Shown here: piece by piece, positions 7,301 through 14,821 of the stretch
Position numbering within the stretch: the first letter of the stretch is position 1
Layout: every line of letters begins with the position of its first letter
Source of the DNA: a virus
Reading direction: 5' to 3' (one strand)
Virus record (IMG/VR): IMGVR_UViG_3300042987_002740
Location: 1-29,715 of that record
DNA length: 29,715 bases
Translations under genes and position numbers: made by a program
The notes under the pieces: generated by a model
What the model was told of the DNA's origin: nothing
What the model saw: the letters and a program-made list of their open reading frames with translations, nothing else
The model's database searches: none

Positions 7301-9750
7301 GTAAGTATGAAAGTATAAATGTTAAAAATATAAGTGATCAGATTCAAAATCAAAGAGTAAACGAATTTCAAAGATTATTGAATGCAAATAATTTAGGTTT
7401 ACAAACTAATTTAAATTTACAAAATGCCAAAGATGTAGCCGCTTTTCAACAAGCTGCGAGAACTGCTATGGAAACCAAAGTAGCAGTTGCTCCAGAAGAA
7501 CAAAGACAAGCAATTGTAGATCAATTTACTCAAATAACAGATGCTCTAAGCAATGCGTTAAGAGCAAGTGAGTTTGCTAAAAGCAAATTTGAACAAGATG
7601 AAATTGCAAGAACGCTAGCACAAGCACAAAGAGAAAAAACAAAATTAGATTTAGATCAACAAAACGCAGAAAAAGAATTGCAAATAAAACAAGATTTAAA
7701 TAGATTAAAAATTGCAGCTGAATTACAATATTCAGTTGAGAGTAATAGAATTCAAAAAGAAAATTTTACTAGAATAAAAGAAGCAGAAATTACTGCTAAA
7801 AATTTAGGTTTCGCCATCGACATTGCAAAAGCTAATTCTGAATCATATATTGCCGCTTTAAGAAGAGGATTAGAAGATCCTCGCCAAGAATATGGAATGG
7901 GTGTTAGGGAAAGTTTGGAAAGAAGAATAGGTATAGAAAATAAAGTTCTTGAAGAACAAAGAAGAATGGAAGATCAAAATTTAGCCACAGAAATGGCTCA
8001 AGCTCAATTACAACTTGCTGCTGAAATTCAAAATACAAATGCATTGGAAAAATTGACACAGGTAATGAATGAATGGATAAGTAGTAAATTAGTTGAAGAA
8101 TTAGGCGGAGAGTCTAATGTTAATTTAATTAAATCTCAATATGCAGGAAATTTTAGTCCTGAAGCTATTGATAATAATTTTGGTGCTGGTACATATAGAA
8201 AATATCAAGCTTATTTACAAGCTCAAAATCAATCAAAACTTGGTTCAGCTGGCGCATTAGGTGCAAATGCACCAGTACTTGATTTCACTCAACTTTCTGA
8301 ATTAGCAAAAGGAAATCCAGTATTAGAATCCCAAGTTGAATTATTGAAAAAACAATACGAAACAAGAGAAAAAATATTAGGCATACAAAGACAAACTGTA
8401 GATGAAGATATTAGAATTAAACAAGAAAACGAAAGATTAAACACAACAATAATGGGTAGGCTTGAAAAAGGTTTTGGAAATATGGCTAAACAATCAGATC
8501 AAATTATATTGGATTTAGCAGAAAAAGCTCCTTCTGCTTTTGCAGATGGTATGACAAATGCTTTAATGGAAGTCGCAAAAGGAACAAAATCAATTGGCGA
8601 TGCATTGCAAGATATGGTGATTAATTTTGGTCAAATGTTGATGCAAGAAGTTATGAGAGCAGCTATGTATAGAGCTATTGGTTCTATTGGTAGCGGTTTA
8701 TTACAAAACGGAGGAATCGTTGGTAAACAAAGAGGCGGTATTATTCGTGCCGAAAATGGTACATATATACCCGGCAACAGAACTGGAGATAGAAATTTAG
8801 CATTATTAGAAGATGGTGAATATGTATTAAATAGAGAAGCTGTTGCTGCAATTGGGGTAGGTAATTTAGATAGTTTAAATTATCGCATGGCACCTCGTTT
8901 TCAAAGTGGTGGTGGGTTCAATATGCAAGCAGAACAAAAATTAATTGATGATAAATTTGAGTATACTGGAAATTTATTGCAAGATAGAAGAGCGGCTCAA
9001 GCTATAAATTCAGGAGATTATTCGGCATACGCTTATTCTAATGATCCTTATTTTACTGAAATGAAACAAAAAGCTTATGAAGATTTTAAACGTAGAGAAA
9101 TGGAAGATTACCAAAGAAAAGTAAAAAGAGCGCAAATGATTGGTTCAATTGTTGGTGCTGTTGGCAGTGTATTTTTGGCCGCTGGAATGAGCGGATTAGG
9201 TAAAGGGGCGACAGGAGCCGGTAAATCAGTTTCGTCTGCTCCATCCAGCTCTTCTCAAGGTAGTGGTTTGGGATTCATGGAAAAAATGTCAGGATCTGGA
9301 TCTAGTGGTTCTTTAATAGGAAGTAATGCAAGATTAGCTAAAATAATGAATTTTGAACAAAAAGGAGGTTTGATTGGTTATCAAACTGGAGGTTTTATAC
9401 CTTACGGTCATAGACTAACCGATACGTTGTCTAGATACATGTCTGGAGGTAGCGTTATGAATAATCCAAGTATTAGAAAATACGCTGTTGGAGGCGCTAA
9501 TGGAATGTTTAGTGGTGCCACATCAAGCAACAACATGAGCACTTATAACAATAGCCAAAATAATGCTACAAATATTTATATTACTTCTAATAATGAAGGT
9601 ATGAATGTCAATTCTCAAACAAGCAGTTATAAACCTAATGATGTTAAATTGACTAAAGAAATGGCATTACAAATTAGTAAAATTGCAAAAGCTACATATA
9701 TGGATGGTATGCGTACAAATGGCGAATTAAGTAGAAAGCAAACAACTTAA
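1333..9750 (+). CDS. Giant tape measure protein (TP901-type core) carrying nuclease-like inserts
   Basis: This 2,805-residue protein sets tail length, fills the tail tube and is expelled at infection. Residues about 1-400 form an Ala/Gln-rich helical region resembling the TP901-type tape measure core. A hydrophobic segment lies at about 430-452, a Gly-rich hydrophobic segment at about 1585-1610 and another at about 2602-2625. Residues about 1850-2350 are long charged coiled coil. The C terminus carries the usual tape measure ending with GDRNLALLEDGEYVLNREAV at about 2484-2503. Unusually, residues 627-1422 hold globular inserts separated by G-[FY]-[IV]-P-N-F-A motifs at 627, 828, 1059, 1341 and 1416. 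The first insert is SNase-like, the second PD-(D/E)XK-like and the third unknown. At about 0.15 nm per residue the full length predicts a tail near 420 nm, or near 300 nm if the insert block does not count. No lytic transglycosylase or peptidase domain was recognised. Confidence 0.93.
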   Translation: MAVQINVAANQAALVQSIQAGVQAYNQRFANQNQVNLQVNARAFSQPLGRITGDVKDFEAALAASNARVIAFGASTAILGGVLRGFRSIAEVTVEVEKNLADINRVFGLTTKELQKFSTDLFNVSKQTASSFGDASKAALEFSRQGVKAEEVLQRTADAMTLARLAGMNVNNAIEALTATVNGFQATGITTTQVLNKLVAVEQSYAVSAGDLAEALSRTGLAAQEAGVNIDQLNALVTAAQEKTARGGAVIGNALKTIFTRLQRTETLDQLEAFNIGVRDIQGNILPAVQILQNFASAYNSLADSQRSQLSEQVAGVYQVNILKAIIGDLNNKQGAYAGALQKGAMATNEAQIAAAKLNQTLDALLSQTSTVAQQFANNVGKVTFEPLAKYTAETFKSIFENLNEILEGEGVGSTFANGLLKGIRNVLAGPGAIGAFFVLFKLIQNSFSYLTQALPQIVGITTETQNRKNIEQAILQIMQQQGPISQALAGQMGNQAAQAQLLLQLARQQTAEYQRQQALVAALAPALSAQGVTVKGSGGLRVTRSGGYIPEEAKLQETIGAIAGGYIPGKVVQSPVGGVMNTAEQVKYMPGFAQPFINPPANSQAGRTHRRNSINRTGVDPYMNNGFIPNFAEKILSSIKEVKDGDTIAALPINPNSIDYRLASVDAPENNQKFYNEAKNLLANKYLNPAGVNILNNNIVKGKSAYFRSIFNDPDISRTLVQQGLAVPDFRYTRDTSLLTLTEKAKKSREGIWGDYTVFRDGSEFPFHPKARQYEYQKEVFFNSFKKAQDKKSIYKSKQEPGKTVLKNKDLFDSLTYYGSREAYSSGYIPNFAAAELPTDYYIGFGQYKKLNNRKIRSVVDRITAGQLKEQDAPFTEAQARAAGWRPSSEAIQERKQGVLQRVLSSGFKRIGIAGIGTLPSSTTTSQTNPFAKNFERLALEKAKQMFATNNIVFASNYEKGGKRFHGAPGNTRIDALEDNLTGPVIEMKSGDTTPDATLRTKFTQAKNELIEMWHSEKPLENIDNIVRSIGGRPEYLFYNADKEVKRGTEQILQASRGFIPNFYDDEESELGHAIARKTGSQLGIDSSGVLNVGFMSSEFGNPLYELKSLFESGQVKKINAGEVVGPRIPNLIVNLKTLLPFIRKKQAASLSKNNIDPLKKTEFINSIFKLNELYVKYNELVNASLRYNGKPLDENVKKEILAAKNESYNAFKNLGSKKISYDLEKDALAPKFYSDLNSPKLSFTHKGLLLPILDKLDKGGEKIADRIPIFGSFVPQELIKTLIKERGKMVGGKRVSGYQSYTSNDLNKLRFAFQTMGVNEKQTSSVHLEDIYPNGLSKGFIPNFAADYINKVMNLESNMSGNKAVLDTQSGPFPFIRNSSQPNFAAAISDHGGLNNALSDSIKNQKDAGLMNKGFVPNFAGMRRQQRQQARNQPQPSATQSGFDPARLQAEINALATKALNDIRNTFLSIQAYPAYYLLDPIENGYKALKNNIQSTFAKTNSMVANSSGGFSNSVKSFYQKMMQSLPSQERLDKFTNTAMFAVPMIAAQFEQALYGNKERTDLSATERMGKSFLSTGLTSISTGAAIGNQIFPGLGGAVGAVVGGLVAFNSSLSAATLSADELMQLNEKQTQKAQESIQSASSYIDAQKNLTDMIAKGASSSEIENATKKLSDNFSQIKDVKLQDAFIAAGGDVTEMIKKLQQYTTEVAKEGARRTGMYGPKSLTSKERAGALAIGFGEDAKTYSKQVRDAIKEAQKAGYVAKENARTAGLGYERGMRPTSASGEYEKAYNKSLMAFAEKMVPQDEKDRASAVQTYYESLLDKPIEVLDILDKDAQRLDLSKYIQNYRNKATESVASIFQKIQDSLEQAAFEAAMSFEKQSSAQRIQSIISDFTSSLNEQISSYMMSNLPEIKKFEYANIAAKTKAEDSLTKLNDDYTSFQIQQNKERSDFLQKNTKELTKVFKDSMLTSQENAALFRDKVLKELQSGKYESINVKNISDQIQNQRVNEFQRLLNANNLGLQTNLNLQNAKDVAAFQQAARTAMETKVAVAPEEQRQAIVDQFTQITDALSNALRASEFAKSKFEQDEIARTLAQAQREKTKLDLDQQNAEKELQIKQDLNRLKIAAELQYSVESNRIQKENFTRIKEAEITAKNLGFAIDIAKANSESYIAALRRGLEDPRQEYGMGVRESLERRIGIENKVLEEQRRMEDQNLATEMAQAQLQLAAEIQNTNALEKLTQVMNEWISSKLVEELGGESNVNLIKSQYAGNFSPEAIDNNFGAGTYRKYQAYLQAQNQSKLGSAGALGANAPVLDFTQLSELAKGNPVLESQVELLKKQYETREKILGIQRQTVDEDIRIKQENERLNTTIMGRLEKGFGNMAKQSDQIILDLAEKAPSAFADGMTNALMEVAKGTKSIGDALQDMVINFGQMLMQEVMRAAMYRAIGSIGSGLLQNGGIVGKQRGGIIRAENGTYIPGNRTGDRNLALLEDGEYVLNREAVAAIGVGNLDSLNYRMAPRFQSGGGFNMQAEQKLIDDKFEYTGNLLQDRRAAQAINSGDYSAYAYSNDPYFTEMKQKAYEDFKRREMEDYQRKVKRAQMIGSIVGAVGSVFLAAGMSGLGKGATGAGKSVSSAPSSSSQGSGLGFMEKMSGSGSSGSLIGSNARLAKIMNFEQKGGLIGYQTGGFIPYGHRLTDTLSRYMSGGSVMNNPSIRKYAVGGANGMFSGATSSNNMSTYNNSQNNATNIYITSNNEGMNVNSQTSSYKPNDVKLTKEMALQISKIAKATYMDGMRTNGELSRKQTT
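3241..3603 (+). other. SNase-like (thermonuclease) domain inside the tape measure protein
   Basis: Tape measure residues about 637-757 match the staphylococcal nuclease pattern. VKDGDT (643-648) corresponds to the D-G-D-T calcium-binding strand. YRLASVDAPE (661-670) contains R662, D667 and E670, with the same mutual spacing as R35, D40 and E43 of the Staphylococcus enzyme. The segment TLVQQGLA and the ending SREGIWGDY follow in family order. The second catalytic arginine (R87 in the Staphylococcus enzyme) is probably R709 in AYFRSIF, although a gapped alignment could place K704 there instead. This class cleaves DNA and RNA with Ca2+. The domain is flanked by GFIPNFA (627-633) and GYIPNFA (828-834). 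Family membership is well supported by the motifs; activity is an inference. Confidence 0.82.
4105..4506 (+). other. PD-(D/E)XK nuclease-like domain inside the tape measure protein
   Basis: Tape measure residues about 925-1058 show the restriction-endonuclease-like core. A helix carries E937 (NFERLALEKAKQMF). It is followed by a strand ending in D976 (TRIDALED), then the strand VIEMKSG with E988 and K990 (E-x-K), and a following helix with Q1004 (KFTQAKNELI). Spacing of D to E-x-K is 12 residues, within the usual range. The domain lies between the GYIPNFA at 828 and the GFIPNF at 1059, and the tract before E937 (about 835-924) is of unknown fold. PD-(D/E)XK folds diverge greatly, so this call rests on motif order and spacing. 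A structural prediction would settle it. Confidence 0.68.
4528..5352 (+). other. Third tape measure insert, unrecognised globular region
   Basis: Tape measure residues about 1066-1340 lie between the GFIPNF motif at 1059 and the GFIPNFA motif at 1341. The segment is mixed alpha/beta in appearance and Lys/Leu-rich. It begins with an acidic stretch and a helix (ELGHAIARKTGSQLG) and ends with HLEDIYPNG before the next motif. I see no catalytic signature that I can name. By analogy with the two preceding inserts it may be another delivered domain, but this is inference from position only. Confidence 0.4.
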
Positions 9751-9751
9751 A

Positions 9752-10657
9752 ATGTATAACGCAATTACAAATTACGAAAATACATTCTATTTAAATGGAA
9801 TGGCTTTGTCTGGTATTACAAGCGTTGATGGTTCTTATAATATAGATTATAAACCTGTCAATGTGATGGGTAAAGGATTTGTTAAACAAGTAATTAATTC
9901 TATACCTACTGCGCAATTAAGTATAAATAGATATTTGGTAAATAATGATCCTGTTTTTAGTCTTACAGGTGATGGAGATAATTATACAGCACAATATTGT
10001 AATGGTGGTTTATATTATAAAGGAAAATATTTTTCTTTTGATCAAGGTTATTTAAATTCTTTTTCTATAAGCTGCTCAGTTGGTGAAGTTCCGCAAATTG
10101 ATTCGCAGTTTAATATATATGGAAATATTGGACCCGTTTCAGATCCAACTGGTAATATAAATGCTGGCAGTGTATTTGTTCCTCAAGTTAAAAATATTAA
10201 TTTAACATGTCGCAATTCAACAACTAATCGAATAAAAGATTTTAGTATAGATTTTAATTGTCCTAAAACTCCTATTTATGGTTTAGCTAGCTCTAATGCT
10301 CAATTTCCTTTAGAAGTTCATAATGTATTTCCCATTGAAGTTACGACTTCTTTTACTCTTGAAATAGATAACTATGAAACAAAAGAGCTATTTGATGATC
10401 TTTCTTCATCTCCTATTACAAATTTCAATATAAGTGTAAGCGGAACAATTTTAGAAAATATACCTTTACAAACATACGACGGTCTTACTTTAACAACTTA
10501 TGATGATATAGAGTTAGACGCTTTTACTAAAGTTCAAAAAACAACTCCAATATTTAATTTTTCTAATTCAAATGCTATAATATTATCAGAACAAATTAAT
10601 TCAAGTGCGGATGACTTAATGAGTGTAACGTTATCATATAAAACATATTTAAATTAA
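9752..10657 (+). CDS. Beta-rich tail structural protein A (tube or tip protein)
   Basis: This 301-residue protein starts one base after the tape measure stop, with leader CTTAAA directly before ATG. It has no signal peptide or membrane segment. It is rich in Asn, Ser, Thr and aromatic residues and alternates beta strands, as tail tube and baseplate beta-sandwich proteins do. It begins NTFYLNGMALSGITSVDGSY and contains QFNIYGNIGP followed by DFSIDFNCPKTPI. The order of these landmarks is echoed in the gene at 12153 (EFDWYGN, then SFDYSASCERPSF), suggesting the two are old paralogs. Placement directly after the tape measure gene supports a distal tail or tail tube role. The exact function is not recognised. 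Confidence 0.6.
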   Translation: MYNAITNYENTFYLNGMALSGITSVDGSYNIDYKPVNVMGKGFVKQVINSIPTAQLSINRYLVNNDPVFSLTGDGDNYTAQYCNGGLYYKGKYFSFDQGYLNSFSISCSVGEVPQIDSQFNIYGNIGPVSDPTGNINAGSVFVPQVKNINLTCRNSTTNRIKDFSIDFNCPKTPIYGLASSNAQFPLEVHNVFPIEVTTSFTLEIDNYETKELFDDLSSSPITNFNISVSGTILENIPLQTYDGLTLTTYDDIELDAFTKVQKTTPIFNFSNSNAIILSEQINSSADDLMSVTLSYKTYLN

Positions 10658-10663
10658 AAAATA

Positions 10664-12160
10664 ATGAAAATCACAGATTTACCTGTTGTTACGCCTTCGA
10701 CTATAACTCAAAATCATGTTTTTTGTGTTGGCACGACTAGCAGCACTGAGCAATTAACACTCGCTAACTTACAAAAATGTTTCACAGGTTTAACTGCGCC
10801 ATCTTCATCTTCAATTAGTATAATAGGTGGAACTACTCCTAGTGGTATTACTGTTGGAGCTAATGGTTATGTTGGAATAGATAAAACTAATCCTCAAGTT
10901 GCATTAGATATAGGTGATATTGGATCAGCAACCGTAGCAGAAGCTAAAATAACTTCTAGAAGCGCTGGTAGACAAGCTTCTTATACTTTAAGTGATAGCG
11001 CTGTAAGTTGGAGGCACACTAAAAAAGCCAGTGATACTGATTATTATATAGAATGTTCAACTAATGGTTCTAATTATACTGGTTTTTTAAATATAGATGT
11101 TAATGGTAATGTAGGCATATTTAGCGGATCAGCTGATTTAACAAATAAATTATATGTTTCTGGTGGCGGAGTCACTTTTCAAAGTGGCGCTTCAGGTATT
11201 TTATTTGATCCGGGCTTATGCGAAATTAGAAACACTGTTGCAGGTGATATTTTATATTTAAATAAAAATACATCAGACGATGTATGTATTGGTGATAATG
11301 TTTTATATGTCGAGAATGGAGCAAATTCATATGTTGGTATTAATAATACAGCTCCAGCTTATAATTTAGATGTCAAAGGTTCTAGTGTTTTTGTTAGATT
11401 AAATAATACAAGCACAAACACAACAAGTATGATGCTTTCTAATACAAGTAGAAATGCATATTTAACTTTATTTAATAATAATATTAATTTAGGCGGATCA
11501 GCTAGTAATAGTACAGCTAATTTAGTTTATGATTGTTCAAATCAAAAATTAGGAGTGGGAACAAATAGCCCATCAGCTAAAATACATATTAAATCATCTG
11601 ATACTATTCCAGTTATAGTAGAATCTGACATTGCAACTAAAAATGAAACTTTATATATTAATAGTTATGCATCAGGACCTGTAAATGCAAATATTTGCAC
11701 ATTTGCAACAGGAACCGTAGCTTCTCCAACAAAACGATGGTCAATTGGATTATATAGTACTGGTCCATATGTTGATCAATTTGCATTTTTATTAGATGGT
11801 GGAATAAATACTTCCGCGATTAGAGCGCGTCTTACTAGAGATGGTGATTTACATATTAATGGCACATTATCTGAATCTTCTGCATTAAGATATAAGGAAA
11901 ATATTGAACCGATTGAAAATGTTCTTGAAGACGTTTGTAAATTAAATCCTGTTTCTTATAATTTAATAAATACATCTAAAAAACAATTTGGTGTTATCGC
12001 TGAAGAAGTTGATGAAATATTTCCTGACTTAGTTTGTCGAGACGGAAATAATGAAATTCAAGCGGTCAACTATACAAGATTAACTGCCGTCTTAATACAG
12101 GCTGTTAAAGAATTGCAGTCAGAAATTGAAGAGTTGAAAAAAACTAATAACAATGGCTAA
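10664..12160 (+). CDS. Tail fibre/spike with C-terminal peptidase S74 intramolecular chaperone
   Basis: This is a 498-residue trimeric-fibre-type protein. The N terminus (MKITDLPVVTPSTITQNHVF) resembles the short head domain of many phage fibres. The middle has repeats of the form VGI-x-x-T/N-P-x-x-x-L-D-I/V (for example VGIDKTNPQVALDIG, VGINNTAPAYNLDVKG and GVGTNSPSAKIHIK) that are typical of beta-helical fibre shafts. From about residue 403 there is an intramolecular chaperone domain of the endosialidase/S74 type. S406-A-L-R-Y-K411 fits the Ser-Lys dyad with five-residue spacing, and FGVIAEEVDEIFPDLV and a terminal coiled coil follow. Cleavage before S406 would release about 93 residues after trimer folding. 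The gene overlaps its successor by 8 nt. It sits between two paralogous structural genes rather than with the distal fibres, so it may form side fibres near the tail tip. Confidence 0.88.
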   Translation: MKITDLPVVTPSTITQNHVFCVGTTSSTEQLTLANLQKCFTGLTAPSSSSISIIGGTTPSGITVGANGYVGIDKTNPQVALDIGDIGSATVAEAKITSRSAGRQASYTLSDSAVSWRHTKKASDTDYYIECSTNGSNYTGFLNIDVNGNVGIFSGSADLTNKLYVSGGGVTFQSGASGILFDPGLCEIRNTVAGDILYLNKNTSDDVCIGDNVLYVENGANSYVGINNTAPAYNLDVKGSSVFVRLNNTSTNTTSMMLSNTSRNAYLTLFNNNINLGGSASNSTANLVYDCSNQKLGVGTNSPSAKIHIKSSDTIPVIVESDIATKNETLYINSYASGPVNANICTFATGTVASPTKRWSIGLYSTGPYVDQFAFLLDGGINTSAIRARLTRDGDLHINGTLSESSALRYKENIEPIENVLEDVCKLNPVSYNLINTSKKQFGVIAEEVDEIFPDLVCRDGNNEIQAVNYTRLTAVLIQAVKELQSEIEELKKTNNNG

Positions 12161-12947
12161 TTTTTTAAATTATCGAAATGTTGCTTTTAAATTAGAAGAT
12201 AAAAACTATTACGCAACAAAAGTTTCTTTATCTGCTAAAGCTAATGTCGATCCAGTCATATTAAACAATGGTTCTTTATTAAATTATGCTCCGCAAAGTA
12301 GTGTAGTTGGCAGTTTGTCTACTGATTTTTATTTGACTGGAGCATTGCCAGATTTTTTAAGGATTACTGGTTTTAATGAATCATCGATTACTGCAAATTT
12401 TGCTTCAGTAATAATATCTAATGTTTATCCAAAATCAATTAGTTTTAGTGTTGAGCCTTTTCAGCCTATTTTGATTTCAGCAGAATTTGATTGGTATGGT
12501 AATGTTAAAGTTGAAGATTTTACTTCTAATACAAATGAAGATAAAAACAATATTCAAATACCGAGTTATTTTGCTAATGGTTATCGGTCAAGTTTAACAA
12601 CGTCAAATTTAGAAGGAGTTGATAAAATATTAAGTTTTGATTATAGCGCGTCTTGTGAAAGACCTTCTTTTTTTCATATAAATGATATAATTCCTTTTAG
12701 AGTTGCCAAATTAAATAGATCTTTACAATTATCTTTAAAATCCAACGATTTAGGAGGAATATTGGATATTGATGGTAAAAATGTTAATTCAACTGTTTCT
12801 TTAAGAGATACATATGGCACTGTATTAGATACTTTTTCAATAAGCGGTATATTATTAAGTCAAAATTATGAAGTTTCAGAAGGTCAATATTTGCTAGCTT
12901 CAGCTGATATAGAACAAACAGTAACACAAAATAAAACTTTAGTATAA
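12153..12947 (+). CDS. Beta-rich tail structural protein B, probable paralog of the 9752 gene product
   Basis: This 264-residue protein has its ATG inside the last codons of the fibre gene (8 nt overlap), which indicates translational coupling. It is beta-rich, with no membrane segment. Landmarks match protein A in the same order: an N-terminal segment on a bound strand (YRNVAFKLEDKNYYATKVSL), a central ISFSVEPFQPILISAEFDWYGN, then DKILSFDYSASCERPSFFHI and PFRVAKLNRSLQLSL. Protein A has SFSISCSVGEVPQIDSQF, then DFSIDFNCPKTP and FPIEVTTSFTLEI. Overall identity is low, so the paralogy is a pattern-based judgement. A role in the tail tube or tip is inferred from the flanking lambda-like tip genes. 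Confidence 0.57.
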   Translation: MANFLNYRNVAFKLEDKNYYATKVSLSAKANVDPVILNNGSLLNYAPQSSVVGSLSTDFYLTGALPDFLRITGFNESSITANFASVIISNVYPKSISFSVEPFQPILISAEFDWYGNVKVEDFTSNTNEDKNNIQIPSYFANGYRSSLTTSNLEGVDKILSFDYSASCERPSFFHINDIIPFRVAKLNRSLQLSLKSNDLGGILDIDGKNVNSTVSLRDTYGTVLDTFSISGILLSQNYEVSEGQYLLASADIEQTVTQNKTLV

Positions 12948-14821
12948 TGAGTTACATAATATCAGGTTTAAATATACAAAATATTTCAGAATACAATTTT
13001 AATAATTCGTATTCAAAATATGATATTGTTGATTTTCAATTATTTACTGGAGCTTCTTTATCGCCAGCTTATACTGGTAATGGTCAAACTGGATTAACAA
13101 CTTGGTTTAACAATGATCTTTTAGAGTACTTTAAAACAGATACAAAATTTGATGTTACTGGATGGAGAAATTTAGTTTCTGGTAGCGGCGATTTAAATCA
13201 AACAGGCGCATTTGCTGCTACAAATCCATATGTTGATTTTAATGAAAATTATATTAATTTATTTAATGATCAAACACTAAGCGGGACTGGTTTTGCTTCT
13301 GATTCTAGAACTTTGATATTTCTTATTGAAGCTGCTGATTTAAAGAAAGTAGATCAATCACAAAAAATATTACAATTCGGAACGGATTCAACTTATGGAA
13401 AATTTTTATTAAGTGGAACAAATTCATATAATCAAGCAAAAATATTATTAGATAATACTGAATTTAATTCTGTTTCTTCTCTTTATAATGATAAAAATAT
13501 TTTTACTTTGATTCAAGATAATGCGGCAGGCACTATAAAATTAAGACAAAACGGTATTGATTTAGGAACATATTCTTCTTTTAATGCTAATTGGAAAGCG
13601 ACAAATTTTATTCTCGGCAACAATAATGATAGTGTTGATATAAAATATTATGAAGTAATTCATTTTACAGGAGTTGTCGCGGATTCACAAATAAGTGGTT
13701 ATGAAAAATATTTATATGAGAAATACTTTGATAATACGAGGTTATATTTTGCTTTTAATAATGTTTCAGCTGGAATTCAATATAGCCCTATAACCTATAC
13801 AGGAATTGGATATTGGACTCAGGACATTGATGATTTGTTTAAAATGAATTATGGTTGTAGTGCTAATTTTACATCTAATTTGTCAATGTTGCAAATGGGT
13901 GATGGTTATAAGACTAATGTAGCTCAAACTGTAAATACATTAAACTCTAAATTTAATTTAAACTACGATGGTTTAACAGATAAAGAAGCAAAATGCTTAA
14001 TAACATATTTTGAAAACTCTCCAGAAACAAAAAAGAAAAGTCTTTATGAAGGTTACAAAGGAGTAGAAATGAATTTATTTCCTCCTTATAAAAAGAATGC
14101 AGAATTATATTTTAAAAGCATTGATCATTCTACTATTTATAATGATATAAATAGTATTAAAATAGAAGCAGAATCATTATATGATAGTTCTTTGGATTAT
14201 AAAGGGATGTTGGTCGAGCTAGACGAAATCAATATAAAAACTTATCCTTCAGATAATAAATTTAATTCGATTAATTATAATGATATTTTTTACTATGATT
14301 CAGATTCTGTTAAATTAAGAGGTTATTATTTTTATACAGGTTCTGCATATAATATTGATGAGAATTCAACTATAACAACTGGTCCGTTTGTTGTTTCTCC
14401 AGTAAATAGTCCAACTGGAATAAGTTCTTGGTTTACTAAAGATTTTTATTTTAAAGGAAATATTGATTATAATATAAATTCTAGCTTGAGATTATTAAAA
14501 GGTGATTTTAAAAATTCTACGACTGAATATGACAAAGACGGAATCAATTATAATATTTTAGAATTTAATGTCGATTTTAAAAATAGATCAAACTCTGAAA
14601 CAAGAGCAATATTAAAATTTTTAGATGATAAAGCGGGATATAAAGTGTTTAAATATACTTTGCCTCAACCATATAATAAAGAAATTAACGTTTATTGTCC
14701 AGAATGGAATCATACTTATAATTTCAATAACAATAATGATATAGGTGTAAAGTTTATTGAGTTTAAAAATCCATTTGATACTGCAACAAAATTCAATACA
14801 AAACTATATTTTACTCAATGA
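12947..14821 (+). CDS. Lambda gpM-like tail tip protein with duplicated M domain and LamG-like module
   Basis: This is a 624-residue protein; lambda gpM is about 109 residues. Residues about 50-258 look like a LamG/concanavalin-type module ending in YYEVIHFTGVVADSQISGYE and KYLYEKYF, a common ending of such modules. Residues about 315-410 match the gpM family: QMGDGYKTNV (lambda has FGDGYSQR), TLNSKFNLNYDGLTDKEAKC, then ITYFENSP, FPPYKKNAELYFKS and an ending on beta strands. Residues about 510-615 repeat the pattern in a more divergent form (LLKGDF, GINYNILEFNVDF, AILKFLDDKAGYKVFKYTLP, INVYCPEWNHTYNF). gpM acts at the tail tip, where tube and tip complex meet. Start and stop overlap the neighbours (TAATG at 12945 and ATGA at 14818). 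The family call is good; the carbohydrate-binding role of the N-terminal module is inferred. Confidence 0.78.
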   Translation: MSYIISGLNIQNISEYNFNNSYSKYDIVDFQLFTGASLSPAYTGNGQTGLTTWFNNDLLEYFKTDTKFDVTGWRNLVSGSGDLNQTGAFAATNPYVDFNENYINLFNDQTLSGTGFASDSRTLIFLIEAADLKKVDQSQKILQFGTDSTYGKFLLSGTNSYNQAKILLDNTEFNSVSSLYNDKNIFTLIQDNAAGTIKLRQNGIDLGTYSSFNANWKATNFILGNNNDSVDIKYYEVIHFTGVVADSQISGYEKYLYEKYFDNTRLYFAFNNVSAGIQYSPITYTGIGYWTQDIDDLFKMNYGCSANFTSNLSMLQMGDGYKTNVAQTVNTLNSKFNLNYDGLTDKEAKCLITYFENSPETKKKSLYEGYKGVEMNLFPPYKKNAELYFKSIDHSTIYNDINSIKIEAESLYDSSLDYKGMLVELDEINIKTYPSDNKFNSINYNDIFYYDSDSVKLRGYYFYTGSAYNIDENSTITTGPFVVSPVNSPTGISSWFTKDFYFKGNIDYNINSSLRLLKGDFKNSTTEYDKDGINYNILEFNVDFKNRSNSETRAILKFLDDKAGYKVFKYTLPQPYNKEINVYCPEWNHTYNFNNNNDIGVKFIEFKNPFDTATKFNTKLYFTQ

